Of a stretch of DNA of 64,000 nt, positions 1 to 8,496 are shown piece after piece; the first letter of the stretch is position 1; every line of letters begins with the position of its first letter. The DNA is from Halomonas rhizosphaerae (GTDB lineage Bacteria > Pseudomonadota > Gammaproteobacteria > Pseudomonadales > Halomonadaceae), in assembly GCF_030010555.1 (NCBI RefSeq), contig NZ_JASCQP010000018.1, positions 1-64,000 of the forward strand, written 5' to 3'. A program made the position numbers and the translations under genes. The notes below the pieces were generated by a model that was not told the origin of the DNA, did no database searches, and worked only from the letters and a program-made list of their open reading frames with translations.

Positions 1-1808
1 GCCGTGGCGGTGTCGCCATCCGCGTCGGTGAGGGTGTAGCTGAAGCTGTCGCTGCCCTCGGCGCCGGGATTGGCGGTGTAGGTGAAGGTGCCGTCACCGT
101 TGTAGGTCACCGTACCTTGGGTAGGCGCGGTGGCCACGGCGACGCCGCTCTGCAAGTCGACGCCGTCGGCGCCCGCGGTGTCATTGGCGAAGACGTCGAT
201 GTCGACGCTGCCGTCCTCATCCACCTCGTCTGTCACGGTGTCATCGGCAGCCACCGGACCATCATCAAGGAAGGTGACCGTGAAGGTGTCCTGCGCCGGA
301 TCCCCCTCGTTGTCGGTGATGTCCGCCGTCACGGTGACCACGACCGCGTCGTTCGGATCACTGGCGTCCGGATGCGTCATCGCCTGCAGCTGGGTCACGG
401 TGTAGGTGCCGTCATCATTGACGACGATCTGCCAGTCACCGTTGTCCGCCGCCAGGGTGCTGGTGGCGGCATCCCAGGTGGCACCCGCCGCACTCAGGGC
501 CAGCGTGCCGGCACTGTCGCTGCCGTAGGTGGTGGTAAACGCCTGGGTATCGGACTCGAGACCGCCCGTCTCGTCGACCGAGGCATCCGCCACGGTCACG
601 GTCGGCGTGGAGTCCGCGGCGATGCTCAGCGTCACCGTGGCCGTGGCGGTGTCGCCATCCGCGTCGGTGAGGGTGTAGCTGAAGCTGTCGCTGCCCTCGG
701 CGCCGGGATTGGCGGTGTAGGTGAAGGTGCCGTCCTCGTTGTAGACCAGGCTGCCGTTGCCGGTGAGGCTGTCCGCCACCAGAGCCACGCCCGTTGCCAG
801 GTCCACGCCGTCGGCGCCCGCCGTGTCGTTGTCGAAGACGTCGATATCAACCGGCTGGTTCTCCGCCGCCTGGGGCACGCTGTCGTCGGTGGCGACCGGG
901 CCGTCGTCGTTGATATCGACCGTCAGCGTCGCTTCCGGAGAGACGTCGCCGTCGCTGTCGGTCGCGCGAACCTGGAAGGCGTCCTGCACCTGATCATCCG
1001 CGCCGGTCAGGTCCTCACCCTCATGGTCGAGCGTGTTGTCGCTCAGGGTGTAGGTCCAGCTGCCATCCTGGTCGACGCTCAGCAGGCCGTACTCGCCCTG
1101 CACCTCGGTGCCGTCCGCCTCGACCTTGATCCAGGCGCCGTTCGCGTCCTGCACCTCGATCAGCGCCAGCAGATCGGTGCCGGTATCGATCTGGAATGAG
1201 CCCGAGGTCGAGAGGGTGCCGCCGCCGCTGCCCTCCGGCAGGGCCGACTCCCAGACCGTGTCGCCATCCCCGTCGAGATCGATGGTGTCAACGGTCGGGA
1301 AGGAATCCGGCTCGTCCTCGAGCGCGAGTGCCTCGACTGCCTGTCCCTCGATCTCGGGCGTACCGTCGAGAGACGCCAGGCCGTACTCGAAGGCGAGCGG
1401 ATTGACGTTCTCGGTGATTCGCGCAAGACGCACGAAGTCATGACCGCCGCCTTCACCGCCGGCGCCCCCGGCACCGGCCGCGGTGGCATCCAGGTCCTCG
1501 AGCAGGTCACCCTCCCCCTCGTCGATTGCCGAGAGCAGGGCCTCCAGATCCTCGTCCTGGGCGCTTGCCTCCTCCGCCGCCACCGGCTGTTCGGCATCGA
1601 GGTCGGGGGTCATGACGACCTCCTGCCCCCCTTCGATCACCGTGGGGTCTAGGCCGTCGGCGAAGTCGAGCTCCACCCGGCCATTGTCCGAGGTGACCAG
1701 CGTCTCGCCCTCCTGCAGGGTGTCCCCCACCCGCAGTTCGCGAAGGTTGCCGGCCTCGTCACGTGCCCAGGCCTGGCCGCTGATGGAGATGATGGTTGCG
1801 ATGGTCAT
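1..1808 (-). CDS. LapA-like giant RTX/BapA-type adhesin, N-terminal part (runs off left edge)
   Basis: This is the N-terminal ~602 residues of a large type I-secreted biofilm adhesin. It opens with the retention-module signature of LapA proteins: residues 1-60 follow the pattern GxAWARDxxGNxRxLxxGDxLxxGExLxT. An acidic linker follows, then the motif TAAG at residues 109-112 (dialanine A110-A111) and a Gly-rich stretch. In Pseudomonas LapA the periplasmic protease LapG cuts at an equivalent TAAG near residue 108, which releases the adhesin. From about residue 190 the protein is Asp/Gly/Thr-rich tandem Ig/cadherin-like (VCBS-type) domains with repeated DxDGD and TFTYTANPG elements, typical of Ca-binding adhesin stalks. 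The start ATG (1808-1806) was chosen because the retention module begins right after it. It lies downstream of luxR, lapC, lapB and tolC on the same strand. LapD and LapG are not in the window. The reading is my own translation; family assignment is strong, length unknown. Confidence 0.88.
   Translation of the reverse strand, partial: MTIATIISISGQAWARDEAGNLRELRVGDTLQEGETLVTSDNGRVELDFADGLDPTVIEGGQEVVMTPDLDAEQPVAAEEASAQDEDLEALLSAIDEGEGDLLEDLDATAAGAGGAGGEGGGHDFVRLARITENVNPLAFEYGLASLDGTPEIEGQAVEALALEDEPDSFPTVDTIDLDGDGDTVWESALPEGSGGGTLSTSGSFQIDTGTDLLALIEVQDANGAWIKVEADGTEVQGEYGLLSVDQDGSWTYTLSDNTLDHEGEDLTGADDQVQDAFQVRATDSDGDVSPEATLTVDINDDGPVATDDSVPQAAENQPVDIDVFDNDTAGADGVDLATGVALVADSLTGNGSLVYNEDGTFTYTANPGAEGSDSFSYTLTDADGDTATATVTLSIAADSTPTVTVADASVDETGGLESDTQAFTTTYGSDSAGTLALSAAGATWDAATSTLAADNGDWQIVVNDDGTYTVTQLQAMTHPDASDPNDAVVVTVTADITDNEGDPAQDTFTVTFLDDGPVAADDTVTDEVDEDGSVDIDVFANDTAGADGVDLQSGVAVATAPTQGTVTYNGDGTFTYTANPGAEGSDSFSYTLTDADGDTAT
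640..734 (-). repeat. 95-bp exact repeat of positions 1-95 inside the adhesin gene
   Basis: Positions 640-734 and 1-95 are identical, at an offset of 639 bp (213 codons). Both encode the end of one Ig/VCBS-like stalk domain (core TFTYTANPGAEG...SYTLTDADGDTAT). Exact nucleotide identity between domain copies points to recent duplication or gene conversion of stalk modules. The left copy is cut by the window edge, so the repeat may be longer. Confidence 0.9.
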
Positions 1809-1931
1809 GAGATGACTCCCTGCGTACGAATCGCGTGTGATGCCGCCCACGGAAGAACGGTTGATAGCATTAAACTAGGCCAGGTTCCGGGGGAGGAATA
1901 TTGTACTGTTGGGCAGGACAGCGCCCTGCCA

Positions 1932-1945
1932 TTGACCTACGTCAA
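1932..1945. promoter_or_regulatory. FNR/CRP-family-like palindrome upstream of the adhesin
   Basis: TTGAC-CTAC-GTCAA is a perfect 5-4-5 inverted repeat, 124 bp upstream of the adhesin start and inside the luxR-adhesin gap. It matches the architecture of FNR/ANR/DNR boxes (TTGAT-N4-ATCAA), with C/G in place of T/A at the inner position. No clear -10/-35 pair was identified around it. A role in oxygen- or NO-responsive adhesin expression is inference only. Confidence 0.4.
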
Positions 1946-1975
1946 GCCAATGGCCTTCTCAGACGCGGCGGAGTC

Positions 1976-2584
1976 TCATACGGCTTCCCGCTGGGAAAGG
2001 CGAAGAATCAACTGCAGCCGGTCGCGCACACCGAGCTTGCGGAAGATGGCTCCGAGATGCGCCTTGACGGTTCGCTCGGTGATCTCGAGCCGGCGGGCCA
2101 CCTCCTTGTTGCTCTGCCCTTCCGCGACGGCCAGCGCCACCGCCCTTTCGCGATCGGTCAAACCCGAGAGGGCCTCGTCCTGTTGCTGCGACTCCCCGCC
2201 CAGGGCCCGGTAGGCGCCGCCCATTACCTGGGCCAGCAGTTCGGGCAGGACCCAGATCCCCTGGTGGCGGGTCACCAGCGCCATCTCCCTCAGCAGCTCA
2301 GGGGGCGAGAGAGCATGCGCGTAGCCCCGGGCGCCGGCGTTCAGGGCCCCCAGGGCCTCTCGCGAGCTGGGCGCATAGCTCAGCACCTTGACCATGGCCC
2401 CGCGGCCTGCGAGCAGAGTGACCAGACCCAGCCAGCCCTCGATATTGCTCATGACCCACACGCCGTCGCCTTGCCCGGCCTGGGCACGGGCCTGATGCGG
2501 CGTGACCAGGCGCGCCTCCCCGAAGGCCGCCCGCCAGCGAGGGATTTCGTCACGTCCCTGACAGACGAAGAGCTGTGCCATCAT
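1976..2584 (-). CDS. LuxR-family regulator with degenerate receiver domain
   Basis: 202-aa predicted DNA-binding regulator. The C-terminal ~60 residues are a clear LuxR/FixJ helix-turn-helix (LTDRERAVALAVAEGQSNKE, then TERTVKAHLGAIFRKLGV). The N-terminal ~120 residues resemble a receiver fold (the GARGY turn is present). However, the acidic pair, the phospho-acceptor Asp (the region reads WVMSNIEG) and the conserved Lys after GARGY are all missing, so phosphorylation control is unlikely. This resembles CsgD/VpsT-like biofilm regulators, although c-di-GMP binding cannot be judged here. Its ATG overlaps the lapC stop by 4 nt (ATGA), so it is translationally coupled to the secretion operon. It sits directly before the adhesin gene, its most likely target. 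Confidence 0.82.
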   Translation of the reverse strand: MMAQLFVCQGRDEIPRWRAAFGEARLVTPHQARAQAGQGDGVWVMSNIEGWLGLVTLLAGRGAMVKVLSYAPSSREALGALNAGARGYAHALSPPELLREMALVTRHQGIWVLPELLAQVMGGAYRALGGESQQQDEALSGLTDRERAVALAVAEGQSNKEVARRLEITERTVKAHLGAIFRKLGVRDRLQLILRLSQREAV

Positions 2585-4008
2585 CGTTCTCCCATGGAAT
2601 TGTCCCAGGCCCGCAGCACGGGCTTGAGCAGGTACTGCATCACGGTTCGCTTGCCCGTCATGATGTCCACTTGGGCGGTCATGCCCGGAATCACGTCCAG
2701 TTCCTGATGCATCTGGGCCTCTTCTGCCGTCCGCACCCGCACCAGGTAGAAGGTGTTGCCCTCGTCATCGGTGATGGTGTCGGCACTGATGTGGTCGAGC
2801 TCGGCCTCGATCCCGCCGTAGATGGCGAAGTCGTAGGCGGTGAGCTTGATGGTCGCCAGCTGTCCGGGACGCAGGAAGGCGATGTCCTGCGGGGCGATGC
2901 GCGCCTCCACCAGCATGGCATCGTCGGTGGGCACGATGTCGACCACCTCCTGGCCCGGCTGGACGACCCCACCGAGCGTCGTGATGCTCAGGCGCTGGAT
3001 CACGCCATCCACCGGCGAGCGGATCTCCGACAGCCGAACCCGGTCCTGCAGTCCGGCGCTGGACTCATTGAGGGCCGACAGCTCGCCCAGGGTTCGCGAG
3101 AGCTCGGTGCGCCACTCGTTGCGGGCTTCCAGCTCGACCTCGCGCAGCTGCGCCTGGGCTTCCTCGATCGCCGACTGCAGACGATCCACCTGAGCCGTGG
3201 CCTGGGCACGATCGCCACTGGCTCGGGAGACGTCACGCTGCAAGCGCAGCACCTCGACCTCGGACACGGCTCCGGACTGCAGCAGCGGGCGGGTGAGGTT
3301 CAGCTCCTGGCTGGCCATGCCCAGCTCCCTGGCGGCAGTGTCACGCCGCGACTGGGCCTCCTCGAGCTCGGCACGACGCTGGGAGAGCCGCTCCTGCAGG
3401 ATGCTCTTCTCTTCGGCCAACTTGTCGAGACCGTTCTCGAAGAGCTCGCGCTCCTGATCCACGATCTCGGGCGCACTATCGATCAACGCGTCCGAGGGGG
3501 TGAAGGGCGACCCGGTGGCCAGCGCCCGCAGCCGTTCCGCACGCGCCTGAAGGGACTCTGCCTTGGCCCGGTTCTCGCGGAAATTTGAGACGAAGCGGGT
3601 GGGGTCGATGCGCATCAGCAGCTCGCCGGCCTCGACCCGCTGTCCCTCGCGGACCGAGATCTCCTGGACGACACCGCCGTCGAAGGACTGCACCCGCTGC
3701 AGCTGGCTGGAGGGGATCACCCGGCCCGTCCCACGCGTCACCTCGTCGATGGAGGCGAACCAGGCCCACACCAGCAGGGCGGCAACGGCCAGCACCACCA
3801 CGTAGAGGAAGCCGCGCGCGCGGATCGGGTCCTGCTGGAGGCGGGCCCAGTCGGCGTCGCTCGCCCAGTCGCGACTGAGGTGCGCGGAACTGACCCGGCG
3901 TGCGAAGACCCGGTCGATGAAGGGCCGGAAGGGCCTTCCACCCGCCTCGGAGAAGCGGCCGATGGCCTCGAAGCCCTGCTGCTCGGCGGTCTTTTTCGAG
4001 GTGGCCAT
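2581..4008 (-). CDS. lapC: HlyD-family type I secretion periplasmic adaptor (LapC-like)
   Basis: 475 aa. This is the membrane-fusion subunit linking the inner-membrane ABC transporter to the outer-membrane channel for adhesin export. It has a cytoplasmic N-terminus, one transmembrane segment at about residues 67-85 (LYVVVLAVAALLVWAWF), a split biotinyl-lipoyl-like domain, a long coiled coil (about 150-330, rich in E/R/L/Q) and the C-terminal HlyD signature region before the end (GMTAQVDIMTGKRTVMQYLL). Length is normal for the family. The ATG overlaps the lapB stop by 1 nt (TGATG) and the stop overlaps luxR by 4 nt, so this is one operon. Confidence 0.93.
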   Translation of the reverse strand: MATSKKTAEQQGFEAIGRFSEAGGRPFRPFIDRVFARRVSSAHLSRDWASDADWARLQQDPIRARGFLYVVVLAVAALLVWAWFASIDEVTRGTGRVIPSSQLQRVQSFDGGVVQEISVREGQRVEAGELLMRIDPTRFVSNFRENRAKAESLQARAERLRALATGSPFTPSDALIDSAPEIVDQERELFENGLDKLAEEKSILQERLSQRRAELEEAQSRRDTAARELGMASQELNLTRPLLQSGAVSEVEVLRLQRDVSRASGDRAQATAQVDRLQSAIEEAQAQLREVELEARNEWRTELSRTLGELSALNESSAGLQDRVRLSEIRSPVDGVIQRLSITTLGGVVQPGQEVVDIVPTDDAMLVEARIAPQDIAFLRPGQLATIKLTAYDFAIYGGIEAELDHISADTITDDEGNTFYLVRVRTAEEAQMHQELDVIPGMTAQVDIMTGKRTVMQYLLKPVLRAWDNSMGER

Positions 4009-6185
4009 CAGCTGGCCCTCCCGATCTGGCCCTTGCGCAGGGCTTCCACCACCTTGTCCCGGGGGCCATCGGCCACCACCTTGCCGGCATCGATGACCAG
4101 GATGCGATCGACCAGCGAGAGCAACGAGGTGCGGTGGGTGACGACGATCAGGGTCTTGCCCTGGCCGTAGGCCTTGAGGTTGGCCTTGAAGGCCTCCTCG
4201 CTGGCATGGTCCATGGAGCTGGTGGGCTCGTCGAGCAGCAGGATTCGCGGGTCATGGACGAGCGCCCGGGCGATGGCCACGGCCTGGCGCTGGCCGCCGG
4301 AGAGCATCTGGCCGCGCTCGCCCACCGGCAGGTCGACGCCCTGGGGATGCGCATTGACCAGGCTGTCGAGGCCGCTCAGCTTGATGGCGCGCAGCAGCGC
4401 CTCGTCATCGACCCCGTCGCTGCCGCCACCCGCGATGATGTTGTCGCGCAGCGAGCCGAAGAACAGGCTGACATCCTGGGGCACATAGCCGATATGGCGG
4501 CGCAGCTGCACGGGGTCGAACTGGCGGATGTCGACGTCGTCGATCATCACCGCCCCGGCGGTGGGCTGGTAGAGCCCCAGCAGCAGCTTGTTGAGGGTGG
4601 TCTTGCCGCAACCGACGCGGCCCAGTAGCGCCACCCTCTCGCCCGGCTCGATGGTCACCGAGATGTCGTGCAGGGCCTCGCGCTCCGCCTCCGGGTAGCG
4701 GAAGGAGAGCTTGTCGAAGTGGATCTCGCCACGCACCACCGGGCGGTCGATGAACGTCTTGCCGTCGGGACGCTCCACCGGCCGCTCCATCACCGCATTG
4801 AGCGACTGCAGTGCCGTGGAGGACTGGTGGTACTGCGCCAGCAGCGCCGCGGCCTGGCTGATCGGGGCCATGGCTCGCGACGACAGCAGGTAGGCGGCGA
4901 TCAGGCCGCCCTGGGTCAGGTTGCCCTCGATGATCTGGTAGACCCCGATGATGATCACGCACACGGCGACGCTGTGCTGGGCCCAGAGCGCCACGCTGGA
5001 GACCGAGGAGCTCACGAGGCGTAGCTGCGCGGAGGTGCGCGACAGGAAGGCCGAGGCCTTCTCCCAGGTTCCCTGGATGCGGCTCTCGGCCCGCAGCGTC
5101 TTGACCGTCTCCAGGTTCGAGAGCGATTCGACCAGGGTGGCGTTGCGCTGTGCCCCCACCCCCCAGGTGGTCTCGGAGAGCTCGTGGAGCTTGCCCTGGG
5201 CGGCCATGGCATAAAGCAGCACGAAGACGATACCCACCAGCACCGGGATCACCAGCGGCGGGCCGATCAGCGCGATGATCCCCGCGAACATCAGCACGAA
5301 GGGCAGGTCGACCAGGGCCACCACCGTGGCCGAGCCGATGAAGGCGCGTACCGACTCGAAGGACTGCAGGGTCGCCGCGAAGGAGCCGGTGGAGGCAGGA
5401 CGCGCCTCCATGCGCAGCCCCAGCACCCGGGCCATGATCGACGACGACAGCTTGACGTCGGCGCGGCTGGCCGCCAGGTCGACGAAGGCGTTGCGCATCA
5501 GGCGCAGGGCCAGGTCGAAGCAGAGCACGATGAAGATTCCCGCCGAGAGCACCCAGAGCGTCTCGGTGGCATGGTTCGGCACTACCCGGTCGTAGACGTT
5601 GAGCACGTACAGCGGCATCGCCACCGCGAAGAGGTTGATCACCACCGAGCCGGCGATGACGTCGCGATAGAGCTTGCGATTCTCGCGGATCACGCCCCAG
5701 AACCAGTGGCGCGAACGCTGCCGATTGACCTCGGGCCCGCGGGCATCGAAACGGAATCGGGGTCGCACGTAGATCGCCTGGCCGCTGTAGCTCGCCTCCA
5801 GGCCATCCAGGCTCACCTCGGTCTCGGCATCGCCCAGTTCGGGAAAGATCACCCGGGCGCGGCGCGCCCTGAGGTCGAGGGCCACCAGCACGCAAGCGCG
5901 TCCCGGCTCGAGCAGCAGGACGGCGGGGAACAGGGCGGGATTGAGCTGCACCAGTCGGCTCTGGATGATCCGGGCGGTGAGCCCGGCGCGGGACGCGGCG
6001 CGGGTAAAGACACCAGGCGTCAGGCGACCCTCCTCCAGGGGGAGGCCAGCGGTCAGCGCCTCGGCCGTGACCGCATGGCCATGGACCTGCGCGATGGTCT
6101 GCAGGCACTCGAGCAACTCGTCATGCACGGCCGACCGGGAGGGACCCGGTCCCGGGTCCAGATCTTCTTTCTGCGACACAACCAC
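4008..6185 (-). CDS. lapB: Type I secretion ABC permease/ATPase (LapB-like)
   Basis: 725-aa inner-membrane exporter powering adhesin secretion. Domains are an N-terminal C39-like domain (about 20-145), six-helix ABC membrane domain (about 165-450) and nucleotide-binding domain (about 485-715). Walker A GRVGCGKTT is at 522-530, signature LSGGQ at 628-632 and Walker B ILLLDEP at 648-654. The C39 domain has no Cys in the catalytic position (the helix reads LLECLQTIAQVHGH), so it is a non-proteolytic C39-like domain, as in RTX/LapA exporters. The start is GTG at 6185; no in-frame ATG suits better. Two tandem hairpins lie just upstream, between tolC and this gene. Confidence 0.93.
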   Translation of the reverse strand: MVVSQKEDLDPGPGPSRSAVHDELLECLQTIAQVHGHAVTAEALTAGLPLEEGRLTPGVFTRAASRAGLTARIIQSRLVQLNPALFPAVLLLEPGRACVLVALDLRARRARVIFPELGDAETEVSLDGLEASYSGQAIYVRPRFRFDARGPEVNRQRSRHWFWGVIRENRKLYRDVIAGSVVINLFAVAMPLYVLNVYDRVVPNHATETLWVLSAGIFIVLCFDLALRLMRNAFVDLAASRADVKLSSSIMARVLGLRMEARPASTGSFAATLQSFESVRAFIGSATVVALVDLPFVLMFAGIIALIGPPLVIPVLVGIVFVLLYAMAAQGKLHELSETTWGVGAQRNATLVESLSNLETVKTLRAESRIQGTWEKASAFLSRTSAQLRLVSSSVSSVALWAQHSVAVCVIIIGVYQIIEGNLTQGGLIAAYLLSSRAMAPISQAAALLAQYHQSSTALQSLNAVMERPVERPDGKTFIDRPVVRGEIHFDKLSFRYPEAEREALHDISVTIEPGERVALLGRVGCGKTTLNKLLLGLYQPTAGAVMIDDVDIRQFDPVQLRRHIGYVPQDVSLFFGSLRDNIIAGGGSDGVDDEALLRAIKLSGLDSLVNAHPQGVDLPVGERGQMLSGGQRQAVAIARALVHDPRILLLDEPTSSMDHASEEAFKANLKAYGQGKTLIVVTHRTSLLSLVDRILVIDAGKVVADGPRDKVVEALRKGQIGRAS

Positions 6186-6199
6186 CTCGAGAATCGATA

Positions 6200-6254
6200 C
6201 GCCCCGCCGAGGTCACGGCGGGGCGAGGTATACCGGCAGGTCGCGCCTGCCGGT
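6200..6254 (-). other. Two tandem perfect hairpins between tolC-like gene and lapB
   Basis: Hairpin 1 is at 6200-6225: CGCCCCGCCG pairs with CGGCGGGGCG over a 6-nt loop. Hairpin 2 is at 6232-6254: ACCGGCAGG pairs with CCTGCCGGT over a 5-nt loop. Neither is followed by a T-run on the minus strand, so they are not classic terminators. They could set a lower lapB-to-tolC expression ratio by attenuation or RNA processing. Hairpin 1 ends only 15 nt from the GTG start of lapB, so it could also affect initiation. Confidence 0.6.
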
Positions 6255-6268
6255 GTCCGGCATCATCG

Positions 6269-6335
6269 TCAGCCGCTCACCGCATAGCTTCCGTCGTAGC
6301 CCATGGTCTCGAGCCGCTGGCGCAGGGTCCGCATC
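6269..6335 (-). other. Out-of-frame C-terminus of the SPOR-like domain
   Basis: Directly after the tolC-like stop, the frame starting at the ATG that overlaps that stop (TGATG) encodes MRTLRQRLETMGYDGSYAVS and one more residue before TGA at 6271-6269. This is the expected final helix and strand of a SPOR domain (arginine/leucine helix, then GYDGSYAV). Joining it to GPIDTL of the upstream frame would restore a normal domain end. A one-base indel near 6334-6340, or a sequencing/assembly error, explains this best. Confidence 0.6.
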
Positions 6336-8496
6336 AGCTCAGGGTGTCGATCGGGCCGAGCTGGACGCGGTGCAGGGCCCCGGCGGAGCTGAGCCTGACC
6401 GGCAGGTCGAGCTCGCTGCCCAGGCGCTCGCCCAGGCCGCTGGCCCGCGCCTCGCTCTCCAGTGCCGCGACCTGCAGGAAGGCCCCCTCATCACGCGCCA
6501 GGGTCGCCGGCTCGGCGATACGAGCGTCTACCTCGCCGTACAGTCCGGCCGGTGCAGCGCTCCAGGCGGCCAAGGCCATGTCGCTGCCCGGGACAACGGC
6601 TTCGTCGCCTGCGTCGAAGGCATGCCCGCTCAGGTCCAGGTTCTCGCCGACACGCTCCAGGGTCACCTCGACGCGACGGTTCTGGCGGCGCCCCTCCACC
6701 GAGGCATTGCTGGCCACCGGCTGGCGCGAGCCATAGCCGCGCGTCTCGACCAGCCCTCGGTCGACCCCCTGGCTCACCAGGTAGTCGGCCACGCTGTCGG
6801 CACGCGCGCGGGAGAGCGGTTCGTTGATGGCATCTGATCCCGTGATGTCGGCGTGCCCGGCGATGAACACCCGGGCGAGATTGTCCATGCCACGGATCTC
6901 GGCGGCCAGACCGTTGAGTTCGCCTTGAGCCTCCGCGGAGAGCTCAGCACTGTTGATCTCGAACAGGGCATCGGCCGAGAAGGTAACGTCCGGCGCCCGG
7001 GCCGGCGCCTCGATGCCGCCGGTGAAGTCGGCCAGGGTGAAGCCCTGGGGCCCCTGGGCCGGACAGATCACGTCCGGGTTGATCGCCACGCCGTCGCTGC
7101 CCAGTTCGGCCAGGGTCGGCAGGTCGTCGCGCCGCACCTCCAGCGTCTGCATCAGCTGCCCCATGGCGGCCAGGGTACGGGCATCCGCCAGCGCCGCGTC
7201 ATACTGGGCATTGGCGTAGGCACGGCTGGCCTCGAAGTACTCGTTCTCGCTGTCCAGGACATCGAGCAGGGTACGCTGGCCGATGTCGAACTGCTGCTGG
7301 TAGGCGCCCCGGACCCGGTCGATGGACTGGCGATGCTCGTTGAGGTACTGCAGCTGCTCGCGCAGACGCTGGGTATCGTTGTAGGCGATCTGGGTGGTCT
7401 GGCGCACATCGATGCAGGCCTTCTCGCGCAGATTGACGGCCTGCTCGACCCGGTCGCTGGCGGCGCGGAAGGAGGCCCGGTCACTGCCGCCGCGATAGAG
7501 GTTCATGCTGGCCACCAGCTCGATGCTGTGGCGATCCCGGTGCTCGCCATCGGCGATCACGTCATAGCTGCCGTCACTGTTCTCGTAGGTGCCGGTGCGG
7601 CCGCGCAGGTCGAGACGCGGCTGGAAGGCCGAGCGGGTACCGCGCTGCTCGGCGCGGGAGGCCTCGATGTTCTCGATGGCGGCATGGAACTCGGGATTGC
7701 CCTGGAACGCCAGGTCGAGTGCCCGACCGACATCCGCGGGCAGGCGGTCGTCCATCTGCGGGGCCGGGGCGAGGTTCTCCGCCGGCAGGTCGCCGACGAT
7801 GCGCTGGTAACGCGCCGTCACGTCGTGAAGGTTGGAGGCCTCCGTCATCAGGTTGGACTCGGCCAGCGCCAGGCGGCCGCTGATCTGTTCCAGGTCGACG
7901 CGACGCCCCGCCCCTGAGATCACGCGCTCCTCGATCTGGTTGAAGACGCGCAGGTGCTCACGGTAGTTGTCCTGGGCCAGGCGCACCAGTTCCCGATAGC
8001 GCTGCACGTCCATGTAGGCGCGCGTCGCCTCCAGGGCGACCTCCTCGCTGGCCCCCAGCAGCTCGTAGTAGCGCACCAGTTCGGCGCGATCGAGGCGTTC
8101 GACCTCGCTGGCCGTGGCGAAGCCGTCCCAGAGCATCTGGGTGATGGTCAATTCGGCGTAGCTGGTGTCGTAGCTGCCGCGAGTGTCGAGCTGACGATCC
8201 TCCACACCGATACCCGCCGCCACATCGACGCTGGGCAGGTAGTTGCCGCGCGCCACCCCGATGTCGTTGCCGGAGGCGCGAAAGCCGTTCCAGGCGGCCT
8301 GCACCTCTGGGTTGGTCGAGATCGCCTGCTGGACCACCTGGCGCAGGTCGGTACTCCCCGGGGTCGCCAGGCCTGCCGGCAACGACTGTGCCACGGCCGA
8401 GGCGAGTGGCAGCAGTGTCAGGGAGGACCCCACGGCCAGGGTACCGGCAAGGCGACGAACACGGGTGCTGCTCACTGGATCGGTAGTGCGTTTCAT
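6334..8496 (-). CDS. TolC-family outer-membrane channel fused to OmpA domain and SPOR-like tail
   Basis: 720 aa. Residues 1-36 contain a signal peptide (hydrophobic VGSSLTLLPLASAVAQS). About 40-470 is a TolC/OEP channel with two alpha-barrel repeats, which should be the outer-membrane exit of the adhesin secretion system (LapE role). About 505-615 is an OmpA-like peptidoglycan-binding domain (FEINSAELS, GHADITGSD, LSRARADSVADYL, RRVEVTLE). The last ~60 residues look like the start of a SPOR peptidoglycan-binding domain (FLQVAALES...HRVQLGPIDTL), which stops short. The missing SPOR C-terminus is readable in another frame immediately downstream, to 6269. The start ATG has an AAAGGGAA ribosome site 6 nt upstream. 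First gene of the export operon. Confidence 0.9.
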   Translation of the reverse strand: MKRTTDPVSSTRVRRLAGTLAVGSSLTLLPLASAVAQSLPAGLATPGSTDLRQVVQQAISTNPEVQAAWNGFRASGNDIGVARGNYLPSVDVAAGIGVEDRQLDTRGSYDTSYAELTITQMLWDGFATASEVERLDRAELVRYYELLGASEEVALEATRAYMDVQRYRELVRLAQDNYREHLRVFNQIEERVISGAGRRVDLEQISGRLALAESNLMTEASNLHDVTARYQRIVGDLPAENLAPAPQMDDRLPADVGRALDLAFQGNPEFHAAIENIEASRAEQRGTRSAFQPRLDLRGRTGTYENSDGSYDVIADGEHRDRHSIELVASMNLYRGGSDRASFRAASDRVEQAVNLREKACIDVRQTTQIAYNDTQRLREQLQYLNEHRQSIDRVRGAYQQQFDIGQRTLLDVLDSENEYFEASRAYANAQYDAALADARTLAAMGQLMQTLEVRRDDLPTLAELGSDGVAINPDVICPAQGPQGFTLADFTGGIEAPARAPDVTFSADALFEINSAELSAEAQGELNGLAAEIRGMDNLARVFIAGHADITGSDAINEPLSRARADSVADYLVSQGVDRGLVETRGYGSRQPVASNASVEGRRQNRRVEVTLERVGENLDLSGHAFDAGDEAVVPGSDMALAAWSAAPAGLYGEVDARIAEPATLARDEGAFLQVAALESEARASGLGERLGSELDLPVRLSSAGALHRVQLGPIDTLS

